From Mesorhizobium sp. Root102 (GTDB lineage: Bacteria; Pseudomonadota; Alphaproteobacteria; Rhizobiales; Rhizobiaceae), in NCBI RefSeq assembly GCF_001425625.1, contig NZ_LMCP01000044.1, positions 281,020-345,019 of the forward strand: 64,000 nucleotides of DNA, in the 5' to 3' direction. Of the stretch, positions 7,885 to 16,502 are shown one piece after another. The notes below the pieces were generated by a model. The model did not search any database and was not told the DNA's origin. It worked only from the letters and a program-made list of their open reading frames with translations. The translations under genes were made by a program, and so were the position numbers. Within the stretch, counting starts at the first letter, position 1, and every line of letters starts with the position of its first letter.

Positions 7885-9896
7885 AGTGCGAGCACCAGGA
7901 GCAAGACAATGAGAAAGAGAAAGACAAGGGTCAGGTAGCGCCTGATCGTCAGGAACTGCAGATGGTTCAGATGGTCGGTCGCAAAGTCGAGGGCCTTGCC
8001 GATAGGCAGATACAGCGTCTCCCAGATCACATCATGGATTTCCAGATTGAAACGAGCCGGACCGGTTTCGCCGGGTGCCGGCATTTCAACCCTTTCGGTC
8101 GCACGGAACACGAATGTGCCGAAGACCCGGCGGATAGGCTGTGCGAAGCTGACGCCCGTGTACTGCGAGCCTGGGACCGTGTCCGCGAAGCCGCAACCCC
8201 AGGCTGGACCTCGACGCAGTGCGTGCGACGCGAAGCGATGGATGACATAGGCCGCGGCGGATGCGGAAATGGCGATGAATACAAAAACCAGCAGGCCGTT
8301 GTAGGAACTGCGGCTCTCGGCAATCGGCACGATCGAAAGCCAAGGCTGCGCCATCTGCACCGGCATGCGGCTGCCGATGAGCGAAAGCGTCACGGGGGAA
8401 AGGCCATCTATGACAAAGCCCGGCAGAATGCCGGCAAGCAGACAGAGCGCGGCAAGGATGAGCATTGCCGCCAACGAGTAGCGGTCAGCTTCGTGCGCGT
8501 GTTCCACCGCCGAGGTCCGTGGTCGGCCCAGAAACGTAATTCCGAAAGCCTTTACGAAGCAGGCCGCGGCCAGCGCCGCCGACAGCGCCAGCAGGCCGCC
8601 GACGGCGGGCACCATCACCTTCAGGCCCCATTGCGGCAGATCCGGGCTCTGCAGGACAGCCTGGAAAGCAAGCCATTCGGAGACGAATCCGTTGAAGGGC
8701 GGAAGCGAGGAGATCGCCACGCAGCCAACGAGAAAGACGAAGCTGGTCAGCGGCATCCGATGGATAAGACCGCCCAGCTTCTCCATGTCCCGTTCGCCGG
8801 TTGCCGTGAGCACGGCGCCCGCGCCAAAAAAGAGCAGGCTTTTGAAGAATGAATGGTTGAGAACGTGGAACAGCGCGGCGGTAAGCGCCAGCGCTGCAGC
8901 CGACGGCATGGCATTCGCCTTGAAGGCGAGCGCGAGCCCAAGGCTTACGAAGATGACGCCGATGTTTTCAATGGTGCTGTAGGCAAGCAGTCGCTTGAGA
9001 TCATTTTCCATCAACGCGTAAAGAATCCCCAAGACAGCGGTGAGACCTCCGAAGAAAAGGACGATGACGCTCGACCACCATGTCGGTTCACCGAGCAGGT
9101 CGAAGATAACGCGGATGAAGCCGTACACGGCGACCTTGGTCATGACGCCGCTCATCAGAGCCGAGACATGGCTTGGCGCGGCCGGGTGAGCGAGTGGAAG
9201 CCAAACGTGTAGCGGAACCAGACCAGCCTTGGAGCCAGCGCCCAGCAACATGAGAGCCAGGACGAAAGTGGCGACGAGCGGGGTAGGCCCCGCGGTACGC
9301 ATCGCCTCGAACGTGTAGTTTCCGCCCGAGCCGGACAACAAGCCGAACGCAAGCAGCAGCGCGAGCGTGCCGAAGCTCGCCATCACGAGATAAATGTAAC
9401 CCGCCCGTGCATTGTCCTTTTCGCGATGGTGGACGATGACCAATGCCCAGGAAGAGAGCGACATGAATTCCCAGGAAAGCAGGAAGGTGAAGGCGTCGTC
9501 CGCGAGCACGACCAGATTCATTCCGGCGAGGAAGGCAGGGAAGAACGGCAGCACCCGGTGCGGCGAGGGCTCGTGGCTGCCGTAGCCGAGACCGTAAAGG
9601 CTGGCCATGGCGCCGCCGAAATTGATGACGACGAGGAAGAAGGTCGAGAGCGCATCCAGGCGGAAATGAGCTCCAATCCAGGGCAGCCCGACCGGCAATA
9701 CGGCAGTCGACGGGGTGATGGGGTCTTCGAGGATGCGGCTCACGAGAACCAAGAGCGCGGCGGCCGAAATACCGAGCGTCAAGCCGTAGACGAGGCGTGT
9801 TCCCGAGTCCGGTGTGCGGCTCAACGCAATCGCAAGCACCGCTGTCCCCAGGAGCGAAGCAACGCCCCATAGGAGGACCGCGGCGTCCAAAGTCAC
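7875..9896 (-). CDS. hyfB: Hydrogenase-4 component B-like proton-pumping subunit (NuoL type)
   Basis: 673 residues, essentially the length of E. coli HyfB. The antiporter core is visible: FLLSWEFMSLSSWALVIVHH, GAGSKAGLVPLHVWLPLAHP, HVSALMSGVMTKVAVYGFIR and LAYSTIENIGVIFVSLGLAL. It predicts a large inner-membrane proton channel. Its ATG overlaps the stop of the XRE regulator gene by four bases (ATGA), making the regulator the first gene of the operon. The order B-C-E-F-G-I lacks the A, D and H subunits of classical hydrogenase-4 operons, and no nickel-maturation (hyp) genes are in the window. Confidence 0.92.
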   Translation of the reverse strand: MTLDAAVLLWGVASLLGTAVLAIALSRTPDSGTRLVYGLTLGISAAALLVLVSRILEDPITPSTAVLPVGLPWIGAHFRLDALSTFFLVVINFGGAMASLYGLGYGSHEPSPHRVLPFFPAFLAGMNLVVLADDAFTFLLSWEFMSLSSWALVIVHHREKDNARAGYIYLVMASFGTLALLLAFGLLSGSGGNYTFEAMRTAGPTPLVATFVLALMLLGAGSKAGLVPLHVWLPLAHPAAPSHVSALMSGVMTKVAVYGFIRVIFDLLGEPTWWSSVIVLFFGGLTAVLGILYALMENDLKRLLAYSTIENIGVIFVSLGLALAFKANAMPSAAALALTAALFHVLNHSFFKSLLFFGAGAVLTATGERDMEKLGGLIHRMPLTSFVFLVGCVAISSLPPFNGFVSEWLAFQAVLQSPDLPQWGLKVMVPAVGGLLALSAALAAACFVKAFGITFLGRPRTSAVEHAHEADRYSLAAMLILAALCLLAGILPGFVIDGLSPVTLSLIGSRMPVQMAQPWLSIVPIAESRSSYNGLLVFVFIAISASAAAYVIHRFASHALRRGPAWGCGFADTVPGSQYTGVSFAQPIRRVFGTFVFRATERVEMPAPGETGPARFNLEIHDVIWETLYLPIGKALDFATDHLNHLQFLTIRRYLTLVFLFLIVLLLVLALWP

Positions 9897-10216
9897 GCCA
9901 CGCTCCTCGCAGCGAATTTGGTGCCCGCATCGACACCGCCCAGAATTTTGGCGGGGTCGAAATCCGCTTTAAGCCGCACGCCACGTCCACCGATCTGGCT
10001 GGAAGCGCCCTCGGCGATCAGCTCGACGCCGGAAAGGTCAAGGGCTCCAATCAACTTCATCAGGGAATCGACGTTGCCCCGGATAATCGATTCGCTGGCT
10101 TCCATGCGCTGAATTGTCGGCACCGAAAGGCCGGACAATTCGGCCAGCCTGCGCTGGTCAATGCCAAGGAGCGCCCTCGCGGCACGCAACTGTGGAGCAG
10201 TTATCACGGGTCGCAT
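9893..10216 (-). CDS. XRE-family transcriptional regulator heading the hyf operon
   Basis: 107 residues with a Cro/C1-type helix-turn-helix at residues 7-60: LRAARALLGIDQRRLAELSG, then LSVPTIQRMEAS. After it comes a short conserved tail, SGVELIAEG and GGRGVRL. It is translationally coupled to hyfB by ATGA overlap and so probably autoregulates or controls the hyf-like operon. A clear paralogue lies at 19943-20215, with the same helix and tail. The short tail is typical of small rhizobial XRE regulators and carries no known ligand domain. Confidence 0.88.
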   Translation of the reverse strand: MRPVITAPQLRAARALLGIDQRRLAELSGLSVPTIQRMEASESIIRGNVDSLMKLIGALDLSGVELIAEGASSQIGGRGVRLKADFDPAKILGGVDAGTKFAARSVA

Positions 10217-10477
10217 CCCTCATTGTTAACTTTGAGATATTGTCCCTGCCGGTTGCAGCATATATTAAAATGCGGTGCATTCAACAAATGATGCGTGACA
10301 CATCTATCCATGTGCCATGGGAACCCGCGCGACATGAGCCGGAATTGGACGCTCCGCGGTGCTCGGCAAGTGCAAAGCGGGCCTGCAATGACGGCGGCAG
10401 CGAAACGCCCTGGCAAAAGGCCGCTCGAGAGACGAGTTGTGCGGCGGATTTAGGAATTTGACAGTGGTGACCAGGTC

Positions 10478-11248
10478 ATGATCCGGGTTGCGAAATATCA
10501 TACCGATTTCGGCAACATCGAGGTTCTGCGGACCAAGGATTCCGGTTCGTTCATCTATCGCCAAGGCGGTTGCTATCAAAGCGAGTGCGACCCCAATGGC
10601 ATCAGCGTCGTGCCCTATATACACGCAATCTTTGGTCTTCTCGCGCAAGCGGAAGTGTCCGACGTCCTGATGATCGGTTGTGGCGGCGGCAGCCTGGGCA
10701 CGATGCTGGACAGGGTTGGCGTGCATGTCACTATCGTCGACATCAACCCAAAGGCTTTCCAGATCGCACAGCAATATTTTGGGTTGCCTCGGGGCGTTCA
10801 CTGCTGCACTTCCGACGGGCGGGATTTTTTGCGCGCCGACCGTCATCGCTACGACGCCATCGTTCTGGACGCATATTCCGGGCGGCGCATTCCGGATCAC
10901 CTGTGCGCCGAGACATTCTTCGGTCTGGCGCAGACACGTCTCAAAAACTCATCCGGCATGCTGATCGGGAATGTCCATGCTCGCCACGACCTTGACACCA
11001 TGCCGGATCGGGTTGCCGCGAAACTCAGCAATATCTGGGCGAATGTCAGACTGCTCGATACCCGCGGCGCCTCGGACCGCAACGCGCTCGTCATGGCAGG
11101 CAAGGTGCGTGATCTCGTCCAGCCGACGATGCTGGTACCGCCGTCGGTCGGCGCTGACGAGATCGCGCATGACCTGAGCCTCCTGGCGTTCAGACCCTGG
11201 CATGTGCCACGCCGAGCAGCGCAAAGCGTAGGGCGGGACGCCAGTTAG
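10478..11248 (+). CDS. Spermidine synthase-like methyltransferase-fold protein
   Basis: 256 residues with the polyamine-synthase/class I methyltransferase fold. The nucleotide-binding loop VLMIGCGGGSLGTML is followed by the acidic strand HVTIVDINPKAFQIAQQYFG and the later segment DAIVLDAYSGRRIP. The N-terminus (GNIEVLRTKDSGSFIYRQGG) resembles the small beta-domain of SpeE-like proteins. Substrate is uncertain: many such stand-alone homologues are not confirmed spermidine synthases. It is divergent from the xre-hyf operon with about 260 bases between, and convergent with the BA14K gene across a symmetrical hairpin. Confidence 0.75.
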   Translation: MIRVAKYHTDFGNIEVLRTKDSGSFIYRQGGCYQSECDPNGISVVPYIHAIFGLLAQAEVSDVLMIGCGGGSLGTMLDRVGVHVTIVDINPKAFQIAQQYFGLPRGVHCCTSDGRDFLRADRHRYDAIVLDAYSGRRIPDHLCAETFFGLAQTRLKNSSGMLIGNVHARHDLDTMPDRVAAKLSNIWANVRLLDTRGASDRNALVMAGKVRDLVQPTMLVPPSVGADEIAHDLSLLAFRPWHVPRRAAQSVGRDAS

Positions 11249-11250
11249 AG

Positions 11251-11280
11251 GCTGGTCCTCTCGTGTGCTTCAGGACCAGC
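11251..11280. terminator. Bidirectional hairpin between convergent genes
   Basis: A perfect nine-base-pair stem (GCTGGTCCT with AGGACCAGC) and 12-base loop sits three bases after the spermidine-synthase-like stop and 25 bases from the stop of the convergent BA14K gene. There is no long T-run on either side, so strength is uncertain, but position and symmetry suit termination for both genes. Confidence 0.55.
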
Positions 11281-11305
11281 CCAACGAATGGCACGCGGCG
11301 GAACT

Positions 11306-11776
11306 TCAATAGGGCGAATGACACTGCCGACGCGGGCCGTTGTAAGGCTGGAAGGTATTATCCGACGCGCGATACGACCTGTAGTGGTCGTAGCACCACT
11401 GCACATGGGCGTTGCCTCCGTAGACACGGTTGTTCTCGCTGTTGACGATTGCGCTGCCGATCAGTGCGCCGGCGGTAAAGGCAGCAAGCGGGAACCAAAG
11501 GTCGCCGTGCCGGCGATAGCCCCGATGGTACTCGCGGTAGCCGCGGTGGCCGTTCCAGTACATGCCGTCGTTGTGTATAACACGGCGATGCACTCGGTTG
11601 CCGTGGCGACGTATCCACCGCGGGTCGCCGTTGCGGGCTTCCACAGTATGAACGTCGCTTGAAGCTGACGGCGCCTGGGGTACGAACATCTCCACGGCAT
11701 TGGCCGGCAAGGCGGCGGAAGCCGCGAACGAAGCCGACAATGCGCCGGCCAGTATGCCCGACATGATCTTGTTCAT
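11306..11776 (-). CDS. BA14K-family secreted/envelope protein
   Basis: 156 residues: an N-terminal signal peptide (MNKIMSGILAGALSASFAA, cleavage probably after the Ala-rich stretch), then a basic, aromatic, His/Arg/Tyr-rich body (RRVIHNDGMYWNGHRGYREY). The C-terminal BA14K signature is QWCYDHYRSYRASDNTFQPY ending in a Cys-containing tail. BA14K proteins are found in Brucella and other Rhizobiales; the Brucella antigen is immunoreactive and lectin-like. Its role here is unknown, probably envelope stress. TAGGAGAAG lies just upstream of the ATG. Confidence 0.85.
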   Translation of the reverse strand: MNKIMSGILAGALSASFAASAALPANAVEMFVPQAPSASSDVHTVEARNGDPRWIRRHGNRVHRRVIHNDGMYWNGHRGYREYHRGYRRHGDLWFPLAAFTAGALIGSAIVNSENNRVYGGNAHVQWCYDHYRSYRASDNTFQPYNGPRRQCHSPY

Positions 11777-11886
11777 GATCTTCTCCTAGAGGGGATGGTT
11801 ACCCCTTGTGTGTGTGAGCGATTAAGTGGGTATGCCTGTGCCTGTATTAAATTCGTTGAGAAGCGGGCGGAATTTTCGCCACGGAC

Positions 11887-12051
11887 TCAAACTCGTCCCA
11901 TGAGAACCAAGACGATGACGACGATCAGAATCACGCCAAGAATACCGATGCCGCCGTGGCCGAACCCGTAGCCGTATCCACCGAAGCGGCCACTAAATCC
12001 GCCGAGCAGGAAAATGATAAGCAAGATGATAAGTATGGCTCCAAGCGACAC
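11887..12051 (-). CDS. DUF3309-type small membrane protein
   Basis: A 54-residue frame starting with GTG at 12051, preceded by AAAGGAGAAG. It encodes a hydrophobic N-terminus (SLGAILIILLIIFLLGG), a Gly/Phe/Tyr-rich turn (FSGRFGGYGYGFGHGG) and a second hydrophobic segment (IGILGVILIVVIVLVLMGR). This is the layout of the DUF3309 family, small two-segment membrane proteins common in Rhizobiales and Bradyrhizobiaceae. The function of the family is not known. It is on the same strand as the neighbouring small stress proteins, 110 bases upstream of the BA14K gene. Confidence 0.8.
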   Translation of the reverse strand: MSLGAILIILLIIFLLGGFSGRFGGYGYGFGHGGIGILGVILIVVIVLVLMGRV

Positions 12052-12163
12052 AGAATCTTCTCCTTTGATGCCTTTGGTCGGACCTTGCCGACGATCACCT
12101 TATTCCCACAAACTCGATTAACTGGCCTTTCAATGTTCGAATGGCCATGCGTGCACCAACTGG

Positions 12164-12304
12164 CTACTTGCCTTCTACGGAGGCACCGTCTTTACCGATA
12201 CTCACAGTAATCCTGGTTTGCTGCTCTCTGTAGAGCTGATAACCTACTACAGTCACAGCGGCCGGGAGCGCGCCGATTACCAGATAGAGTATGTTACGGT
12301 TCAT
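12164..12304 (-). CDS. Small single-pass membrane protein, hypothetical
   Basis: A 46-residue frame with ATG at 12304: an N-terminal membrane segment (NILYLVIGALPAAVTVVGY) then a charged tail (QLYREQQTRITVSIGKDGAS). I recall similar small proteins of this layout in rhizobia, without a known function. It sits between CsbD and the DUF3309 gene, all on the minus strand, so it is probably part of the same stress-linked group. Confidence 0.6.
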   Translation of the reverse strand: MNRNILYLVIGALPAAVTVVGYQLYREQQTRITVSIGKDGASVEGK

Positions 12305-12355
12305 TAAGAGCGGCCTCTGTCGATTTGCGATCTAAAGAATTGCCAGAAATAGTGC

Positions 12356-12529
12356 TTATTTCTCCTTGATGACGTCTTTGATGCCGCCGACGGCATTCTG
12401 GACCTTGCCTTCGAATTTGTCGGCCTTGCCCTCGGACTCCAACTTGGCGTCACCGACCGCCTTGCCAACGGCCTCCTTTATCTTCCCTTTTACGACCTTC
12501 GCAGACCCGATTACCCTGTCTTTGTCCAT
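12356..12529 (-). CDS. CsbD-family stress protein
   Basis: 57 residues reading MDKDRVIGSAKVVKGKIKEA followed by VGKAVGDAKLESEGKADKFE, the Lys/Glu/Ala/Gly-rich CsbD signature. These small cytosolic proteins are induced in general stress; the molecular role is unknown. The start at 12529 is chosen because GGAGGA lies seven bases upstream; the frame remains open to 12655 but the extra residues do not resemble the family. An adjacent ATG at 12532 is equally in frame. Confidence 0.88.
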   Translation of the reverse strand: MDKDRVIGSAKVVKGKIKEAVGKAVGDAKLESEGKADKFEGKVQNAVGGIKDVIKEK

Positions 12530-12931
12530 CATCCATTCCTCCAACTTTCTCTTCTGCTTGATAAAGTTATGAGCAATGCGCCAGTTGTCTTTGATTTCGA
12601 TCAAGCGAACTGCAGACGCAGCGCGCCTATGCCAGGGCACGGGATTGCGGAGCAAGCAGGGCGTCGGCAGCCGACACGGTCAATGCCTGTGCGTCTCACA
12701 CAAGCTACATACCAATCCGGCATCCGCGACTTAGGCACTTGGGGCCGCCTCAAGCTGGCGATCCCCTCGAAAAAACCGCAACCTGCCCAAAGCTTCCGCT
12801 TGGTGGATCGAGAATTGTCTCTGAGCTTCTGCACGAACACCATAGTCGAAGCCAGCGATATGTCTTCAAACGTCAGCGGTGCCATTCACGCGTCAGTTAC
12901 GCGCTGCACTGGTGGTTTTTCGGAATGTGAG
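12530..12931. other. Gap with no supported gene
   Basis: Between CsbD and the receiver-domain gene no frame on either strand gives a recognisable product; open frames at 12569-13084 (+) and 12601-12885 (-) look like chance frames. The CsbD promoter probably lies here. Confidence 0.5.
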
Positions 12932-13312
12932 TTATTTTGGTGCCGAAAGCAGACCAGTAAGCAGCTCTTCCAGCGCGACATAGGCAATGGGCTTCACAAG
13001 CAATGGTCGCTCCCGGTCGCCCTCCCTGAGACCGCCGACACCGTAGCCCGTCGCGAACGCAAACGGCACGCCGCGCTCGGCTAGGACGTCCGCCACAGGG
13101 TAGCTTCTGACGCCATTCAGGTTCAGGTCGAGCAGCGCGGCATCAAAGTGCTGGGCCTCGATGAGGGCAATGGCTTGCTCATTTGTTGCGGCCGCGATGA
13201 CGACGTCGCAACCGAGATCGGCAAGCATGTCCTCTATTCCCATAAGGACGAGCATTTCATCCTCGACGACCAAAATCCGCTGACCGGTGAGGATCTTACT
13301 CACCACGATCAT
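12932..13312 (-). CDS. Single-domain response regulator (receiver only)
   Basis: 126 residues forming one receiver domain: acidic pocket VVEDEMLVLMG, phosphoacceptor Asp in AALLDLNLNG, Thr in FAFATGYG and Lys in LLVKPIAY. There is no output domain. It overlaps the 3' end of the upstream HWE kinase gene by 17 bases, so the two are co-translated and likely partners. In Rhizobiales such receivers act as phosphate sinks or relay to PhyR-type general stress regulators; which applies is inference. The kinase it overlaps lacks its phosphoacceptor His, so the phosphate may instead come from the next kinase upstream. Confidence 0.88.
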   Translation of the reverse strand: MIVVSKILTGQRILVVEDEMLVLMGIEDMLADLGCDVVIAAATNEQAIALIEAQHFDAALLDLNLNGVRSYPVADVLAERGVPFAFATGYGVGGLREGDRERPLLVKPIAYVALEELLTGLLSAPK

Positions 13313-14351
13313 CGCGGGGTGCTGCCATGTCGATTGTGCAGATCACGCCGTCCTTGGGGTAGTGCAGGTGCACCGTGGCTTCCAGTTCATGGGTAAGGCC
13401 GTCTTCGACCACCCGGGAGCCGAAGCCCTTTTTCGAGGCCGGCGTCACCGATGGTCCGTCCTTCTCACGCCAAACCAGAATCAACCGATCGCCAGATGGT
13501 TTCGGCTCTTTTGTCCACGACACCATGATCGATCCGCTATCGTTGGAGAGCGCACCATGGGTCACCGCGTTTAGCACGAGCTCGTGAAGTGCGATGCCCA
13601 GGGCCAATGCGCGCCTGGGGGGAAGGCGGATATCATCACCAGTGACCTCATATCGCCTTGATCGGTCGCCGCCGACATTGAACGGCTGCAATGCATTGTC
13701 AACAATGTCGCGCAGCCCGGCCCTCCCCCAATTCCCATGGGCCAAAAGGTCATGTGACCGAGACAGCGCGGCAATGCGTAACGCGATGAATTCGCGGGTG
13801 GCCATTGGATCGACGTTTTTTCGGAAGGCTTGAGAGACGATCGATTGCACCGCCGCGAGCATGTTCCTGACTCGGTCGTTCAACTCATCAATCAGAGTCT
13901 CCGACCTCGCCTGCTCTTCCTTATGTCGTGTGAGATCCACAAACGAGGCGAAATGCTGGACGGTGTCGCCGCTCTCGTCCTGCACCGGACTGATGAAGAC
14001 GTCGGCCCAGAACGTACTGCCATCCTTTCGGCGGCAACAAATCTCCGCTCCCCTGCACGAACCTTCCTCAAACTCGGCCTTTATCGTCGCCAGCGGTGCA
14101 GTGTCGGTCGCGCTTGCCAGAACGAAGTTGAAGTCTTGCCCTAAGATCTCGTCGCGCTGGTATCCGATGAGGGAAATGAAGCTGTCGTTGGCAAAGATGA
14201 TTGCATTGTTGGCCTGCTTGGCATCAGTGAAAACCATCGGCATTCTGGTGGTTTCGGCAGCGACGACGAAAGGCCCAAGGTCTTCCTTGAAGCCTTCAAC
14301 GTCGGCTTCGGCGTCGTCCTGTTGCTCAGAAGGTGAAGGTGTTTCCGACAT
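13296..14351 (-). CDS. PAS (LOV-like) HWE-family histidine kinase with His-to-Asp substitution
   Basis: 351 residues. Residues ~25-150 form a PAS domain of the LOV type (IIFANDSFISLIGY, FWADVFISPVQDESGD, HFASFVDLTRHKEEQ), but the flavin-adduct Cys motif (NCRFLQ in LOV) reads QDFNFVLA. Then comes the HWE dimerisation helix: kinases of this family have ELNHR, here it is ELNDRVRNMLAAVQS, with GAC (Asp) where the phosphoacceptor His is expected. The ATP-binding part looks intact (LHELVLNAVTHGALS, WREKDGP, FGSRVVEDGL). It may be a pseudokinase or a partner or modulator of the neighbouring intact kinase. It sits 211 bases downstream of that kinase and overlaps the receiver gene. Confidence 0.88.
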   Translation of the reverse strand: MSETPSPSEQQDDAEADVEGFKEDLGPFVVAAETTRMPMVFTDAKQANNAIIFANDSFISLIGYQRDEILGQDFNFVLASATDTAPLATIKAEFEEGSCRGAEICCRRKDGSTFWADVFISPVQDESGDTVQHFASFVDLTRHKEEQARSETLIDELNDRVRNMLAAVQSIVSQAFRKNVDPMATREFIALRIAALSRSHDLLAHGNWGRAGLRDIVDNALQPFNVGGDRSRRYEVTGDDIRLPPRRALALGIALHELVLNAVTHGALSNDSGSIMVSWTKEPKPSGDRLILVWREKDGPSVTPASKKGFGSRVVEDGLTHELEATVHLHYPKDGVICTIDMAAPRDDRGE

Positions 14352-14562
14352 TCTTGGTTGGCTCCGGGCAAGGCCGCTACGAAAGTCGGGTGGGTAGAAA
14401 CCCCAGCGTCCTCGCTGTTAATTGACGGTGCGGCGAGCACTGCAAGACTGTAACCGCCTGCTCCCCCGGTTTGTTCCCTTTCTGAAGCCGTTGATCCAAT
14501 GGCGCTGGCCACGGCAAGTTCGAGCGCCGCTGCATTGGGATATGAACTTCGCCGCTATTGTC

Positions 14563-15699
14563 TCAGCTGGCGCGAAACGTTCGTAAAAGGGCCAGAGGAA
14601 TCTCGAGTCGGTAAACGACGCCCCCCGGCTCGTATCGCACCCGGACATCGCCGTGAAGCTGAGTGGCAAGAGCGCCGAGCAGACGCGTTCCAAAACTGCG
14701 CCGGGTCGGCTCCTGGACCGTTGGGCCACCCGATTCCGTCCAGGTCAGCGTGAATAGCTGGGTCTCTTCATTGACCGTCGAGGCGATGTTGACGCGTCCG
14801 GTCTCGCTGGACAGTGCGCCATATTTGACCGCGTTGGTGCACAACTCGTTGAGGGACATGGTGAGGGGCAGAATCGCCCCCGGACCGATCTCGATCGGCG
14901 TATTCTGAACAACAAACCGTTGAATCTCGTGGCGATCGAAAGGCTCGATGGCAGCGCTGACAACATCAGCCAGTTCCGCGCCGGTCTCACTGGCTTGGAG
15001 CAAAATGTCTTGCGCTCTGCCCATGGCGACCAAACGGCTCGAAATAGCTTGTCGCCCTTCTTCCAGGGTCTCGGCTGTGCGCAAGGTCTGCGACGCAATT
15101 CCGACGACCATCGCGAGCATGTTCTTCATGCGATGATGCAACTCATCCAGCAGAAGACGTTGCAATCGCTGGGCGGCCTCGTGCTCGGCGGCTTCGATCC
15201 CAGCCTGCGCCATCAGGCGAGCGGAATCGAGCCGGGCTTGTCCCAGCATATCCCGCAGAGCGGCGTTTTCAGATTCGACAATGCTCTTGCCGGGATGCAA
15301 AGCCTCGCGATCCCGCAAGGCCGCGATCACGAACAAGCCGTCTGGGGCCTGATATGGGCTAAGGCTTATCTCGCTCTTGAACTCGCTACCGTCCTTACGA
15401 CGTGCGAAAAGCTCAAGTCCCCCGCCCATCATGCGCGGTGTGGGTTCGAGCATAAACCGGTGCACATGAGCCGCATGACTGTCGCGGTACCGCGCTGGCA
15501 TAAGCACACTATGGGGCTTTCCGATGAGTTCCGGCGGGCTGTATCCCAGCAGGGCCTCAACCCGGCTATTGGCAAAGAGAATGTGTCCGGTCCGGTCAAT
15601 GACGACTACGGCGTCTGGACTTGCCTCGTAGAACTCTCCGAACGGGACCTTATCCACCAGCTGAGCCATAAAAATTAGGTCGGGAGACAGTAGATCCAC
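14563..15699 (-). CDS. PAS-domain HWE-family sensor histidine kinase
   Basis: 378 residues. An N-terminal PAS domain (EASPDAVVVIDRTGHILFAN, ELFARRKDGSEFKSEISLSP) is followed by a coiled linker. The HWE phosphoacceptor helix keeps its His (LLDELHHRMKNMLAMVVGIA), and the ATPase shows SLNELCTNAVKYGALS, LTWTESGGP and FGTRLLGALA. No membrane segment is seen, so it should be a cytosolic sensor; the ligand is unknown. It heads a same-strand cluster kinase - degenerate kinase - receiver. By contrast with its downstream neighbour, its catalytic residues appear complete, so it is the likely phosphate source. Confidence 0.88.
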   Translation of the reverse strand: MDLLSPDLIFMAQLVDKVPFGEFYEASPDAVVVIDRTGHILFANSRVEALLGYSPPELIGKPHSVLMPARYRDSHAAHVHRFMLEPTPRMMGGGLELFARRKDGSEFKSEISLSPYQAPDGLFVIAALRDREALHPGKSIVESENAALRDMLGQARLDSARLMAQAGIEAAEHEAAQRLQRLLLDELHHRMKNMLAMVVGIASQTLRTAETLEEGRQAISSRLVAMGRAQDILLQASETGAELADVVSAAIEPFDRHEIQRFVVQNTPIEIGPGAILPLTMSLNELCTNAVKYGALSSETGRVNIASTVNEETQLFTLTWTESGGPTVQEPTRRSFGTRLLGALATQLHGDVRVRYEPGGVVYRLEIPLALLRTFRAS

Positions 15700-16502
15700 A
15701 AGTTAGCTGGACTTGGACGGCTGCGGCTTCGCGCATCAATTCTGAAATCAGAGATTTCCACTGCATCCGGTGCTATCCTGACGTCGCTTGTCACCCCCGT
15801 TTGGCCACAAGACTGGCGCAAAGGGCTTCGCCGACAGGATAAGCGGGTTCAGCGCGGTGCGTCAACTTGGCCTGCTGCCAAGCACCGGGGGGGGAACCTG
15901 GGGCGTTTGGCACCGCATAACCAAGAACGCGGCACGGTTAGGAGGAGCAGATCTCCTTAACTGCACATGCCAGCGAACCGAGGTCGATGTAAGTCCTCAC
16001 CAGGAATTACCCGAGGTGGATTGGATACGCTGGCTCCTTGCACGCCCAGAAGCCCCCTCTGGCGCCGATTGGGTGCGCTTTCTCGAGACACTACGGTCCA
16101 CCGGCGCCAAACCCGACACGCCGCGCGAGCGCCTTCGAGTTACATGTTGCTGGCCGGCCGAACCGGAGGCGATGCGCGATGCGCTGGCCTCTGGTGCAGC
16201 TTGAGTGGAATGTCGGCCAAAGATGCTCGGATCGGTCTGACGGGGCACCGATAAGCCACCGAAAAGCCAATGGCACGGCTCTTCAGCAGCGTCGCCGCCA
16301 TCTTGGCAACGAGGTCTCTTCCATGGGCGCCCCCCCCGCCGTCCTTGTATTAGCACACGGCCAAACCTCGCACTAAACCTCGATATATGAGCCCGCGCCG
16401 CCATACGTCTCAGTTTCCCGCCAATGACGTCCCGCCCCGGGTCGAGATGAACGTTGGCGCCGCGCGCTGCAGGGGGACCTTGAGTCGGGGCAGGACATTG
16501 GG
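15700..16502. other. Gap, possibly degenerate sequence
   Basis: About 800 bases with overlapping open frames on both strands (for example 15788-16204 + and 15997-16404 -) but none with recognisable motifs or strong ribosome sites. The stretch just before 16503 would code for part of the cupin protein if frames were shifted, so it probably includes decayed coding DNA. Confidence 0.4.
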
